DNA of 64,000 bases from Strongylocentrotus droebachiensis. Lineage: Eukaryota; Echinodermata; Echinoidea; Camarodonta; Strongylocentrotidae. The stretch is taken from contig JAVYIG010001836.1 in assembly GCA_035222895.1 (NCBI GenBank), forward strand, positions 62,001 to 126,000, written 5' to 3'. A program made the position numbers and the translations under genes. The number at the start of each line of letters is the position of its first letter. Position 1 is the stretch's first letter. Under the pieces are notes generated by a model. It made no database searches. It was not told the DNA's origin and saw only the letters and a program-made list of their open reading frames with translations. Below are positions 1 through 11,745 of the stretch, one piece after another.

Positions 1-1342
1 GTTTGTAGGGTGGAGAGGAAAGCGAAGTGAATTTTCCATCACCCATTCTGTGTTGTACCCCGTATTGAAATGCAATCTGGGAGATCACACGACGTACGAA
101 CGTGATAGTTTTTAGTTGGAAAGGCTCTACTATGACACATTTTCATACCTGATTTTCAGTGGCATTGATTTATTGTCTTTATTCGAAGAAAATAGTTATC
201 GATCGTCAGAACTTTTCACAATGTATTGTGAGTGATGATTAGTGGTGTTCCGAGTCACGAGACCGCTGGAAGAATTAAGGTTGTCTCCATTGGGTTTGCA
301 AATATGTCTCGGTCCAAAGCCAAAAGCTATTCCACTTAAGTATCTTCTCGAGGCCGGGTTCGACTACAACATATAAATGGAAACTGGATATATTGAAGTA
401 GAGAGGCTTTCAGTTTACATTTATCGTATATGTCGACGTCTCGGCGGCGTCGGGCGAAAATCTTGAAAATCTTGAATGAACCCAATAAATTCCACTCTGA
501 GGTGTCTATATTTTCTGACAATGAATAGTAAAAATATGATCCTGAAATTTCCAAATCGGACGACCGCAAAACAGACCCCGCAATCGACGCCTACGGCATG
601 TTCTTTTTCATGTGCTCTTAACCTCCATTAGTTGTATTGTCTACTATGTGAATGTGAATGAAACCATGCTCCTCAGTGATGAAGACATGCCTACCGTCTC
701 GCATTGACGGAAATAAAGCTATCAGGTTCTCCTCACGAATCCCGCCCAATTTTCCGGCATTTAGTAGTAATGTATTCATGAGCATGTCTTCGTATACGAG
801 AACGATTGGTTCTCGTGAAAAGAAAGATGTCTTTTTCAAGGAACTGTTCAGCATTCTGACACCCCAGCCCACATGACAGACTGACAAAAGACCAAACAAA
901 TACAATTACATTACGCCCAATGACAAACAGTTGTCGGCTTTCCATTAGTCTGTCATCATTTCATCGCTGACATTTTAAGTTATGAATTACGTAACAATTT
1001 TTGGAATCGGACCGAGCTGGAGAAAGAAAATCACTTCTACTACTACTTCGTCCACTGCTACTTTTATTATTACTACTTCTACTACTACTACTACTACTAT
1101 TACTTCTTATGATAATGATAATAATAATAATACTATTGGTAATACTAATAATTATAATAATTGCAATAATAATAATAATATTTATAACAATACGAAAAGT
1201 TATAATCATAGTTTTATATAATAATGATAATAACAATGATTATTATAATAATAATAATATACAATATTTGTAAGGCGCCAAATCCAGATATCAAATGATC
1301 GAGGCGCACTTGTGCAAAAAGGTGAAATTTACATTAAAGCAC
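1..1342. other. Intergenic; trinucleotide microsatellite at 1033-1261
   Basis: The first kilobase holds only small overlapping frames (for example 905-618 on the minus strand) without recognisable domains. From 1033 a degenerate (CTA/TTA) tract passes into an AAT-rich tract. Confidence 0.5.
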
Positions 1343-1344
1343 TA

Positions 1345-2008
1345 CCGTGTGAGTCAAAAAAAAGTTTACACCTAGAAAATTGCTCATAATTTTTAAAATC
1401 ATCTATGAACAGTAAATTATTATACATCTTATGAAAGAGTGTTTTTCCCCAATCATTTAGTATCGTTTTTGTGTGGTGTGTGTTCAAGCTTGGATGAACA
1501 TGAGCCATTGTTTGCGAGAGTGCAAAATTCGAATTGCGCCAAAGTGATGCCTACAGTATGTATTATGTTGGGATTAGTGGAGTGAGAGAATGAATTGAAT
1601 GTATCAAATGAAATGCATTGCATATGCCTTTTGCAGAAGAAAAGTCACACACACACACACGCATGCGCGCACATTGTTCGTTGGTATTTGATATTAGATA
1701 TTTGATATGTGTGGCATGATCAATTTTATTAGGGATGTTATTCTGATCTGCAAAGATCGAATTAATACCCAAACCCCAATTGTTTTATTCAAACATCACA
1801 TAAGCAACTTTAGCGCAAGTCGATTTTTGCACTCTCGCAAACAATGTATCCTGTTCATCCAAGCGTGAACACATAACACACAAAAATGATACCAAATGAT
1901 TTGGGATGAAACACTCTTTCATAAAATATATAATAATTTACTGTTCATAGTTGATTTTTAAAACAATTAGTAATTTTCTAAGTGTAAACTTTTTTTTGAC
2001 TCACACTG
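1345..2008. mobile_element. TA-flanked non-autonomous DNA transposon (mariner-like MITE) with ~200-bp TIRs
   Basis: Arms 1345-1546 and 1806-2008 are inverted copies at roughly 85% identity by eye. Both begin with C-(C/A)-GTGTGAGTCAAAAAAAA and continue through a shared GAACAGTAAATTATTATA and TTTGCGAGAGTGCAAAA. The dinucleotide TA sits immediately outside each end (1343-1344, 2009-2010), the target duplication used by Tc1/mariner elements. The 260-bp middle holds a CA-repeat and no transposase. Confidence 0.85.
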
Positions 2009-2010
2009 TA

Positions 2011-3956
2011 TAGGCGGAAGTACAACAAAAGAAGATTATAGAACACACAGAGCAAGAGAACGAATAATTTGAGGCCCAAATCAACTGATACGTTTTTAGA
2101 TTTATTTCTTGATATTTCAACTGACTTGCTATTTTTTATCTCCTATTTATTTATTTTTCTTTATTTATTTATTTCTAATCTTTTGACAAGGTAAAGCATT
2201 AGGGAAAGCATTTCAGAGCTAAAGCCCTGCATGAGCAAAGAGTTTTCAAACCCCACGTCTGTAAAGTTGACAGAATTTGTATACAAGGCACACTCTCAAT
2301 GAAAGTTGTTTATCATTCTTATGCCTTTCGTAATTCCCATTGACCCAAAAGTCCATAGAGCAGAAACTTCTCTTCCTAGATGCATCTTACGAAGAGGGAC
2401 TAGAATGCACAAAAATCGCTTATCAAAATGATGTCATCGTTTTCTTATTATCGTCTGCTCAATCTCATCCATTCCATCGCTTGAATACTAACTACTTTTT
2501 TTCCTTTTTATTTTGTAACCCCGAAATAGAGCTAAATAAAGAGGTTACGTGAAGTGATTTAAGAGTGCGGAAAATTGCCCTTTCCACATTTGATCAATTT
2601 CCAAGAACGCTCAGTATTGTTCGGTATTTTTCTAAGGTGGGCTTTTACCTTATTAAAAAACACCAAAGGAGGCGTAAAACCTTTGTGAGTGAATTCCCAT
2701 GTTGAGGATTTTATGTGATATTTTCTCAAGAGTAGTTGGATCAGGTTGCGTAATATATCCCCTTGCTCTCTCGGCGACAAAGACCCGCACCCCCTCAATG
2801 TTCCATATCAGATTCTGTGCATAACTACAAAATCAGACGCTTTTACTCCCTACCATGCCAGTCCACCCTGTACTTGGGCGTATCCCCATGCATGTCGCAC
2901 ACCCCTTGTTTTTATTTAGGTGCCTCCACAAGTGGTAGGAATAGGTAATATTTAAGTCCCATTATTATTATGTCTGTTTTTTATTTCAAATTGTTGATAT
3001 TTTCAAGTTGTTTTAGAACAGAGTATAGAAAACTACAAGCTGTCATACCTGGGCCATGTGACATAAAAATAATCGACATTTTAAACAGAATTGTCGTATT
3101 TATTTTGTACTTCAGTCTTTCTGCAACTAATATTTCACCAAGCATTGTGTCTACCTACCATTTCTTGTGAAGTTACGAAAGATTAAAGGAGATACAATCA
3201 TTCGAGATTTCCTTTTTTACTGACTCACACTTTTCAGTGACTACATTAAAAAAAACTATCGAAAATACTTTCGAAAATTCAAATGAAGGGTCATTCAATA
3301 CCCTGTTGTATATACCATAGAAATCATTTTCAAGTTACGTAATACCTCACTGTCAAATGGTAAAGGGGAAGGTTATTGAAATTGCCAAATGGTTTCGAAA
3401 GCCTTTGCGATCGTGTTATATGAGATTATGTTTAGTTTATCGTTAAGTTCGTATCACTCACAATATGTCGAAATTAAAGTATTATTTTCTTCAAATTTGG
3501 AATTACAGCTTCTTAAGCTCAGCGGAGATTGGATATTGAAAAATTGTATAGCAGCTTTAACTCTTGTCAATTTTAATAATCCGTGCTTCGATCAAAACCT
3601 GTTTTTCAATTTTGTAGGATTTAGCTTTCATTGGTCAATAATCTGCTAATCTGGTAAATACCTGCTTTTTTGCTGAATATTGTGTTTATTGTTCTTTTCT
3701 GGCAGTGGTAGACAAATCTTTGTTTTTGAGTATCAACAGATCCACAAATTGAACTGTCAAAAAGATTATTTTTCACGTTTCTCCATATTTTATCCTTGGT
3801 TTCGTAAAATCAGCTTCTTAAAATCTAATCTGTTTTGACGAAAACAGAAATTAACCTGGTAGGGTATTCCATGACCGAGGATGCCAATACTATGCATGAT
3901 ATCCATGATATTGGAATAATACTCAGTTTTGTATATAGCGCTTATTTGAATCACTT
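2011..3956. other. Intergenic; nothing recognised
   Basis: AT-rich unique-looking sequence, including a TTTAT-rich stretch at about 2150-2180. No family-level coding signal. Confidence 0.5.
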
Positions 3957-4196
3957 AGAGCTTCCAAACCTGGAGATTATTGCCCCGGCTTTACCTGTGC
4001 TGCCATTGCGGCGCTCTAGCATTTCAAAGAATTAATTCCTGCCAGTTACCCATTTACATCACCTGGGTTGAGTGTGGCAAATGTAGATCAATGTCTTGCC
4101 AAAGGACATTAGTGCCGCGGCGGGTCTCGAACCGCGGACCCTTGTGATCGACAATCCGGTGACTTAGCCACTCGACCACGGCACCTCTACAAAAGC
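3957..4196 (-). mobile_element. tRNA-derived SINE, copy 1
   Basis: Read on the minus strand the element starts with a tRNA-like head (4184-4112) with a pairable acceptor stem (GTGCCGT / GCGGCAC), an A-box-like GGTCGAGTGGC and a near-perfect B box GGTTCGAGACC (4133-4123). A tail follows with TTGGCAAGACATTGATCTAC, CCAGGTG, AAATGGGTAACTGGCAGG and GCTAGAGCGCCGCAATGGC. The head-plus-unrelated-tail design is that of an RNA polymerase III SINE. The family name is not certain; it resembles tRNA SINEs known from marine deuterostomes. Confidence 0.7.
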
Positions 4197-4485
4197 TATA
4201 TCATTTAGAGTTATACCAACACAAATATTAGGCGCTTTATTCGTACCCATATTTTCAATGGCTACTCTACTCAAAGCGTCTATAGATGCATATTCGCCAT
4301 CATGATAATGTAATGTTTGCAATTTCAGACATTGAATGGGTGAGGAAAAACGAAAGTCATAGGCAGTTTCTATTTTCTATACCAACTTCATAGCCCCATC
4401 TTAGATTCAGGAGTTTGATAATGAAATTACCCCTATAGCAGTATCGTGATTAACCTTGGTCTAGTTTGTCAAATGAAATTAAAGA

Positions 4486-4620
4486 TGGGTACCGTGGTAA
4501 ATTAGTAAAGGCTCTAACACAAGAGATCCCGGGTTCGTTCCTCAGTCAGAATTTAGATCCTTGAAGAAGGTTTTTTATATTTGCCTCTTTCCAACCAGGT
4601 GTATTTAATTGGTCAGTCAG
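4486..4620 (+). mobile_element. tRNA-derived SINE, diverged copy 2
   Basis: Begins GGGTACCGTGGTAAATTAG, has a B-box-like GGGTTCGTTCC (4534-4544) and continues into TTTGCCTCTTTCCAACCAGG, which matches the tail segment of copy 1 (TTTGCCACACTCAACCCAGG). It is shorter and more decayed, and lies head-to-head with copy 1 about 300 bp away. Confidence 0.5.
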
Positions 4621-4936
4621 GAACCCCCTGACTTTTACAAGCCGATCGCCTGTTTGATTATCAAGATATTTATGATTGGAAATCGAAATTAAAAAATTCG
4701 CTGTCCTAACGGTTTTTATAACACTACAGTCTATTTGGAATACTGAGTATGGTAAAAACCGTTTTTTTTTTTTTTTTTTTTTGGGGGGGGGGGAGGCACT
4801 TCATGATCATTTTGATGCAAAATTTGTCAGGGCTTCAATACAACACCATAGCACAGACACTGATGACACGTAGGGCTATGCATCTCAGATTTAACATTGT
4901 TAGACGATGCCTTTAAGCGCGACACCTACCTCATGT

Positions 4937-5110
4937 CCGGGGAACTTGTTAGAAAGGGGGGTAGGGGAGGAACATGTCGGGGGTAATTGTTCCAGACAAA
5001 ATGTTTGTTCGGGGATCGGGAGAAATAGTCCAGAGAATATTTCTCCCAGACTATCGCGATTCTGCATCGTCGATTATTCCCCATTACTGTCTACCCTTCA
5101 AGTTCCCCGG
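4937..5110. repeat. Nested palindrome (small foldback)
   Basis: Outer arms CCGGGGAACTTG (4937-4948) and CAAGTTCCCCGG (5099-5110) are perfect inverted copies. At the centre GGGAGAAATA (5018-5027) pairs with TATTTCTCCC (5038-5047) around a 10-base loop. Probably a decayed MITE or another foldback repeat. Confidence 0.5.
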
Positions 5111-8100
5111 GTCTAATGATAACAAATAATGAAACAGCTGAAGTAATGGAACAGCCATTCATGAAATCCGTAAACATGGTTAATGTGCTTTCTTCCTTTT
5201 CATAATCTTAGCATCAATAATAAAGGAAGACTGGGACGAAAATATGTCCTCAAGGTTACCCGAGTCCAATGATTGGGGGCAAATTTCAATCGAGAAGTAC
5301 TTTCTTTTCATTTCGTTTTTAGCTTCATCTCCTTTTCAATCTCGGGAAAGTAAAGTCCATAACATGCACTTTGAGACACGGTACAACGAAAGCCACGGAA
5401 TATAATAGCAGCCAGGAATCCGACTCTGTTTATTGATCAACGGCAAATTGTAAATTTGAAAAAGCTCCCTTTCAGAGTTTGCTTATTTTCCTTTTCATCA
5501 CGCGGGGGACGTACTCAATATCCATGTTGCAGAAGATTGCCGAATTGTTTATCATGACTGGGCTTGTAAATAGGAGGCTTGTAGGTCCGTGTTTGAATTC
5601 GTCTCACTAGACTGCTGTAATAGAGCATGAAACTTGGTCGGGGCAATCTCCATTAATGCTTGCAGTTATTGATCATTATGAATGTCTTGGAAGGATGGGA
5701 CGAGAGGGGGAAAAGAACATGTACCGCTCCGCCATGGAAACAAGAATTTTACGGAGACGTTGTAGGCGCCAAACTTGACTTTCGGTAAACATAGTACGGG
5801 GAATGTCCTCAGACGACAGCGTATCAGAACGTAGGATGGAGAAGCGGATATATTGTAGTTGGGCTGGCAAACTGAATCCCGTCTCCCTGCAAATAATCAT
5901 GCTAATGAATCCACAATGATCTGATGATAATTAGAAACGGTGTATTTGACAAAGTATGCCTTGCCAATACTCCCATGCACTGGTAACGTGGTCGCTTATG
6001 AAAGCTTTAAACGTTCACATAGCAGCATGAAATATTACTTGATTTGAATTAGTATTAATCATGGAAAAAACATCTTATTGACTCGATGGATCAGTCTTGA
6101 CCGATGATATTCATGGGGAAAAATCATATACTTCACGTGCGTCATCTGGCGTATTTATGTTGCAGGAGAAAGCCAAATGAAAAAATAATTGACACTATAA
6201 TTAACACTACACCTGGCGTATCCCCTATAATAAACCAATATGACCCCATATTGGGTTAGTGACCACATGTTTTAATCGACGACAAATTTGCCCCGGGCTG
6301 TATTATAAATTATGCGTCAAATATTAAGAGTTGGGTTGCGGTCTGGTCTTGGGTTAGGTTTAGGTTAAGAGTTAAGTTCAGGTATAGTGTTCAGGGTCCA
6401 GGTTTGTAGAAGGAATTAGGTTTGTTGATCGAATTCCTTCGACCAAAATGTGGTCGTCGGAATTTTGGAAGAAGACCAAAAGAAACTAAAATTTGGTCTG
6501 TTGACCGCAAAGCAATTATCGCCGGAGCACGAGACCCACAAATGTTGGCGGCGCTTTCGTATCAATACTACATTCTACATAATCTAATGGTTTATAAGAA
6601 AATGTAAAAAAATTCCAGACAAAGTAGTGTAATTAAGGAACAAGTATGTTGACATTAATCCCACTACAGAGAACGATAACGAACTATAAGCGACTATAAG
6701 CTACACGAACGAGGCGCCATTCAAGTACAAAATAACCCTGTCGCCCTATCGCACCCAGACAGTCTTTGAAAAAACAACGTCTTCTGCGTCTGACGGCATC
6801 ACGGAAAAACCATGAACAAGCCATTGGCTAATTCTGTTTTCATTGAGATTTGATACTTGTAGGTCTCATAATTCGATACATAATCCTCTCGCCTGCGAAT
6901 CACGACACAGCTAGACTCGATCGTTTCTAGCATGTTTACATTTGTTCTCGCTAACCCAGATATGCTTCTCCAAAATCGAGTTTCAAGCCGATCTCAATGG
7001 TGATATTGAACCAACACTGTTTTTGGAGGGAAAGTACGTATCCTTCACGAATAAATAAACTCGGCCTCATATCCGGAAATGATTTAAATTCTACCTAAGA
7101 CCTCTCATATCTATGTCATGTTTGTTGCAAATTGCTCTTATGTATAGGCCTACTGGGTTTTTATGAAGTGTGTTTCTCAACGCACCTTAAGTAATTCTTC
7201 TAAATTTAGATGTTATTAGGATACAATTTTGTAGGTAATTGTTTCAACATAATCTTTTACAAACATAATTATTTCGGAGTATCCTCTTTCAGAAGCATTT
7301 GTTTAGATTCGGTAACAAAAATTAACTAGTATCGAGCATTGAATTGTATACATTTTGTATAATGATTGAACCTAAAATAATGAAGAAATAAGAAGAACTG
7401 GCGAGGGACTTTCGTTACACTTTACGCTTGAAAAGAGGCCAACGGCATTATAAAAGACAGTACAGAATAATTTGATTACTCAGTATTCTCACAGATTTTA
7501 TCAGGTCAGCATTTAAAAATATTGACATTTATGATTTTTTAAATAAATATAGATGGAGTCCCAAAAATGAAGCAATTATTTTGTAGCCAGAGCAACCCTT
7601 ATTCTTGTTCAAATGTTCATCTTATAAATTAATGATTCTAAATTTTCTCCACAAACATCCATACAGACAGACATACACACCCACACCCACATCGCCCACG
7701 CACACAATATGTGAATACAATCGCACATTCTCGCCTTCATTTACAGAAACGAGTAAAAGAAAGACACCACAGACAAACGGAATGAATAAAAGAAAGCCAC
7801 TACATACGACGTATTCTTCAAGGTTTAACAAAGATAAAAGAATCGACACCGATGATCTCCTCCACATCGAACTCGGTTACGTACTCGACTCGAAGTCGAC
7901 CTCTCACGGAACTCGATGTGAACCAGAATTTCATGAGGTGTACGAGTGATTCTCGAGTGAGCCAGGTCCCACGAGAGTATTCTGGGAAAGAAAAAGAACC
8001 AAGCCTTCCGACGGGTAGATTTTCAAGAGGTGACCATGATGGGGAGGGCGTATCGACGGTGGAGGATTCAGCGTTTGAAGAGTCCTTGAGACCGTCACAA

Positions 8101-9834
8101 CGGGTCTGGCAATCTATACCCAACACGCGTGCCTCAGAATGCGGCCTGTTGCTTGATGAAGCTCGATGGAAAGTAAACCATGTCCGCACCCAAGACCTTG
8201 CATAAACTGATTGCTTGATGCTGTAATAGAGTGGTCACGGAGCAGGGGTTTATTTACATGTAAAAAAAACGGCATGTCTCTGATGTCCTCTTCATCTATC
8301 TCAAATTTATCTCGACCTTTCACCTTTTTTAAGTATCCACAAGTTCTTACTTTTTCTTACGTTGCTTTTCTATAAATCCTAATTGATGCCTCATTTAATT
8401 AAACTTTGCTAGTTATAATTGTGATACATGGTACATGTTCTTTGATACATGTTGCATAAATGCATTCTCCTAACGCATCTCTTTTCGGGGCGTTTTCTTT
8501 AAACGTTGTTATCACTTTCGAAAAAAACTTAAGTTTCGTTATTCACAAACTTCAATCACACTCAATTGAACAGGACTGTAAATGTATAACGTAATTGAAT
8601 TACTACAAAGGTATTGATGGTAGTTGTTTGATGGTCTTTAATGCAAAATGTCGTTCAGATTGAATCGTTAATTGGAGCACACGGTTTATCAAACGACCAT
8701 CTTTGACCATCGTTCCACATTATTGTAAATGAAGATGTACACGCCTGTCCGGAAACAAGAGGTCATCAGATACTGTTGCTATAGTGCCTGCATCCTTTTA
8801 AGCAACTGTGTCTTCTTTACTTCCCTATAAGCAAATTGTGTTTCAAGGCAATCGGATACCCCTGATAACATCCGTCCCAATATGGCTTTGCGAACATCCC
8901 AGGTGGAATACTCACCCTTGCTGTGACCAGAGCATCCTTCCCCATCGTTCTGTCTGTCTCTCTGTCTCTGTCTCTGTCTCTATCTCTCTCACTTAAGTCT
9001 TATCTTGCCTTAAGGTTAATTAATGTCGAAGCGAGTTTGATGTTAGCATGCTCGTGCGGAACGGATAGTTTAATGCGAGATTGTCACCCCCAGCCACCTG
9101 CCCGAGGGAAGGTTTTTCAAAAGTCTTCCCGAATATCAAGATTGGAACGAATCTCGTAAATTATCAGTCGCCATGTCGTCAGATAAAGGCAAATTGGAAT
9201 TGGTAAACATTCCCAAGAAACTATGCTATCATCACTCGTGGTTTGCTCTTAACGTTGGCTGCGGTAGTGGTTGAGGTTTTTTGTGGATGTGTGGTGGAAT
9301 AAATAGATTTTTAATTTTCGATTCCCCGCACCCGTTTCCTTGATATGACTGTAATGATCTTCTATACTTGTCGCCATTATAGAATGTTTATGTCTTGCTT
9401 CTGCCATTGATGACTCACCGTGTTGTTGACAAGCTGGTCTACACACAAGTGCCAGTTTCTCTCTTATCCGTTTTCTATGTTTGTCCGCCATTCTTCCCTT
9501 TAAACGCGTATACTTAACACGTTCACTTTAACTTGTTTCCCAATTTCCTTCGACATGTTCAGCTTGCCTTTGTCCAAATTGGCGGACCTTCTCTCTCTCG
9601 CTGACGCCTTTGCTCGCATTCGAAACTTTTCAATTAATGTTCCAGGAATAAAAGTCTTGTTTTTGTGTGTGCTTGGTCACGTCTCTATCTTTCTTCATCG
9701 CACCACCCCCTTGTCTGCTTGTCATCCCAATTTCACCGAGTCTGTCTTTATATCGAAGCCAACCATCTGACAAATGCATTTTAACCTTCCGTGATCCTTT
9801 CACGGGTGCCCCGCTATCCGACCGATCCATTGGT
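5111..9834. other. Intergenic; minor repeats only
   Basis: Holds a short TTAGGT/TTGGGT-type run at 6347-6377, the GC-balanced block at 7605-8205 and a TCTG/TCTC microsatellite at 8949-8991. No gene was supported. Confidence 0.5.
7605..8205. other. More GC-balanced block with overlapping open frames on both strands
   Basis: Frames of 114-123 codons overlap here: 7605-7949 (+), 7852-8205 (+) and 8189-7818 (-). None has a recognised domain or clear splice context. The 7670-7710 part is a CA-rich tract. It might be an unrecognised exon or a decayed element. Confidence 0.25.
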
Positions 9835-9838
9835 TTAA

Positions 9839-10372
9839 AGGTACCATGTCCCATTTGCAGCCAACATCAAATCCTGTTGAACTTTGCAGGAATTATAAAT
9901 ATATCACGTATGTCCTATCTGTGAAATTTAAACGTTAGCAGTGCCCTAGTTTTCAAATTATGTAAGGAAACCCGTTACTTTCAAGACTTTACTCTCAGAC
10001 ACTATTGAGTGACTGACTTACTTCATTTTTGTTTTGGTAATAACATACATAAAATGAGCTGTAAAGGGTACATGCGCATTATTTGTCTACATCAATTACC
10101 CACTTCTTCTAATGGCCAGAATTAAGCTGATTGAATCTTTGAGCAGCACAAAACGTACACCACTTGGTACAAGGGATTGAAAATCAGACTATATACTAAA
10201 AGGATTGCAATCCCCAAAGTCGATTCGACCACTAATGATCGTTATTTTTCCACAGAAAGAAATCTTATAGGCCTTTCTTTTTGAGGGAAGTTCGAAATTA
10301 TTATTATCTTTCAACTGCCTTTGGAATTTAACCTTTTCATTTTTTGGGGTCTGCAAATGGGACATGGTACCT
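9839..10372. mobile_element. TTAA-flanked MITE (piggyBac/Kolobok-like, 534 bp)
   Basis: Perfect 22-bp inverted termini starting AGGTACCATGTCCCATTT lie at 9839-9860 and 10351-10372. A TTAA tetranucleotide abuts each end (9835-9838, 10373-10376), the target duplication of piggyBac and Kolobok transposons. The AGG terminus may favour Kolobok. The interior has only small ORFs with no transposase similarity. Confidence 0.78.
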
Positions 10373-10376
10373 TTAA

Positions 10377-11648
10377 GCAGACGGGTTTGCAGTGTACCAT
10401 GTACATGTAGGTAAATAGCCCAATGCTGGATATGGTGCTGCATTAGGACTGTCGGGTTTATCCTCCTGAGGCCCACACTAATGAAATTATATAGATACAC
10501 TTATCGATCTTCGTTTTGGAACGAACACAATTTTTGTTAAAGGATGAAATATATGAAAACGCCGTCATCGCCCCCTTCTCCACAATATTTGTTCTGCCTT
10601 AGCTGCACTGGCCGATCACCCCCCCCCCCCCATGATGAAATAGAGATCGTAACATGTAAAATGTGCTCTAAATTATTGTCTAAGTAACTTTTATTTATAT
10701 TTGTATAATGATTAGTATGCCGATCATTGGCGAATGATAATTTTCATAAGCACCGACAGTGATACTAATACTCCTTTTCTCATGACTCATGAAGCTAATG
10801 ATACATGCTCTAATCCTTTAGCTTCAAAGTAAAACCCAATTTTGAATCACCATGAATAATATATTCATAGATTCGGCAACATGACAGACAAAATAGTCGG
10901 GGCAATCATTTGGAAAACGTCTGGTCATATCTCTATTGAACAATAATATTTACAGACGTAAACTGGAAAAGGTCAACATCTAAATGGAGAACACGAACGG
11001 TAGGAATATAGCAATATAGAAGGACATGTAATAGTGAAAAATTAGTTTATGCTTGCAAGGACCGTATGGCTACTATCGGTCAAATAAGCATCTGCCTTGA
11101 TCTTGTATATCTTTGTCTATAATCTCTACTTTCTCCCTATTTACATTTCCCCCCATCTATACTTAATTTTTACTCATCTATTTGTCGCTAATTATAATTT
11201 GTATCATTACAATGTGTTTTTATACACCTTTTCCCACTATCAACATCCCCTATCGTGTGTTAATCTTTCAATCATCTCGTGCCTGGAACACTGGTGCCTC
11301 TAAAATTGGAATACATTTATTTTTACTTCTTTTCATAAATTGATTGTGACAATGTTATTTATTCTTGAGATATAAAGTTTAAAGCTTCTCAGAACCTTAT
11401 AAATCAATCTATATGACTATTTAGATTGCATTGATCAATGGAATTCTAATAAGACATACACTTTATGATGGGATTAATATCAATGTATCTTTCTCTCTCT
11501 CTCTCTCTTTTCTCTCTCTATCTCTCTGTCTTTTTTCTCTCTCTATCTCTCTCTCTCTTTCTCTATCAATTGTGTACCGATTATGTGAAGTGCGGGATTT
11601 GTGTGGGAAGTTGTTCCTCTCCTAATCCACCTTCTCTTTCTCCCCCTA

Positions 11649-11686
<38 letters not shown>

Positions 11687-11688
11687 TC

Positions 11689-11745
<57 letters not shown>

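Noticed and set aside
618..905. 95-codon frame (-)
   Set aside because: Overlaps open frames on the other strand and shows no family similarity I can identify.
4112..4184. Candidate functional tRNA gene (-)
   Set aside because: The acceptor stem and B box are good, but the anticodon arm does not fold cleanly and the sequence continues into a SINE tail.
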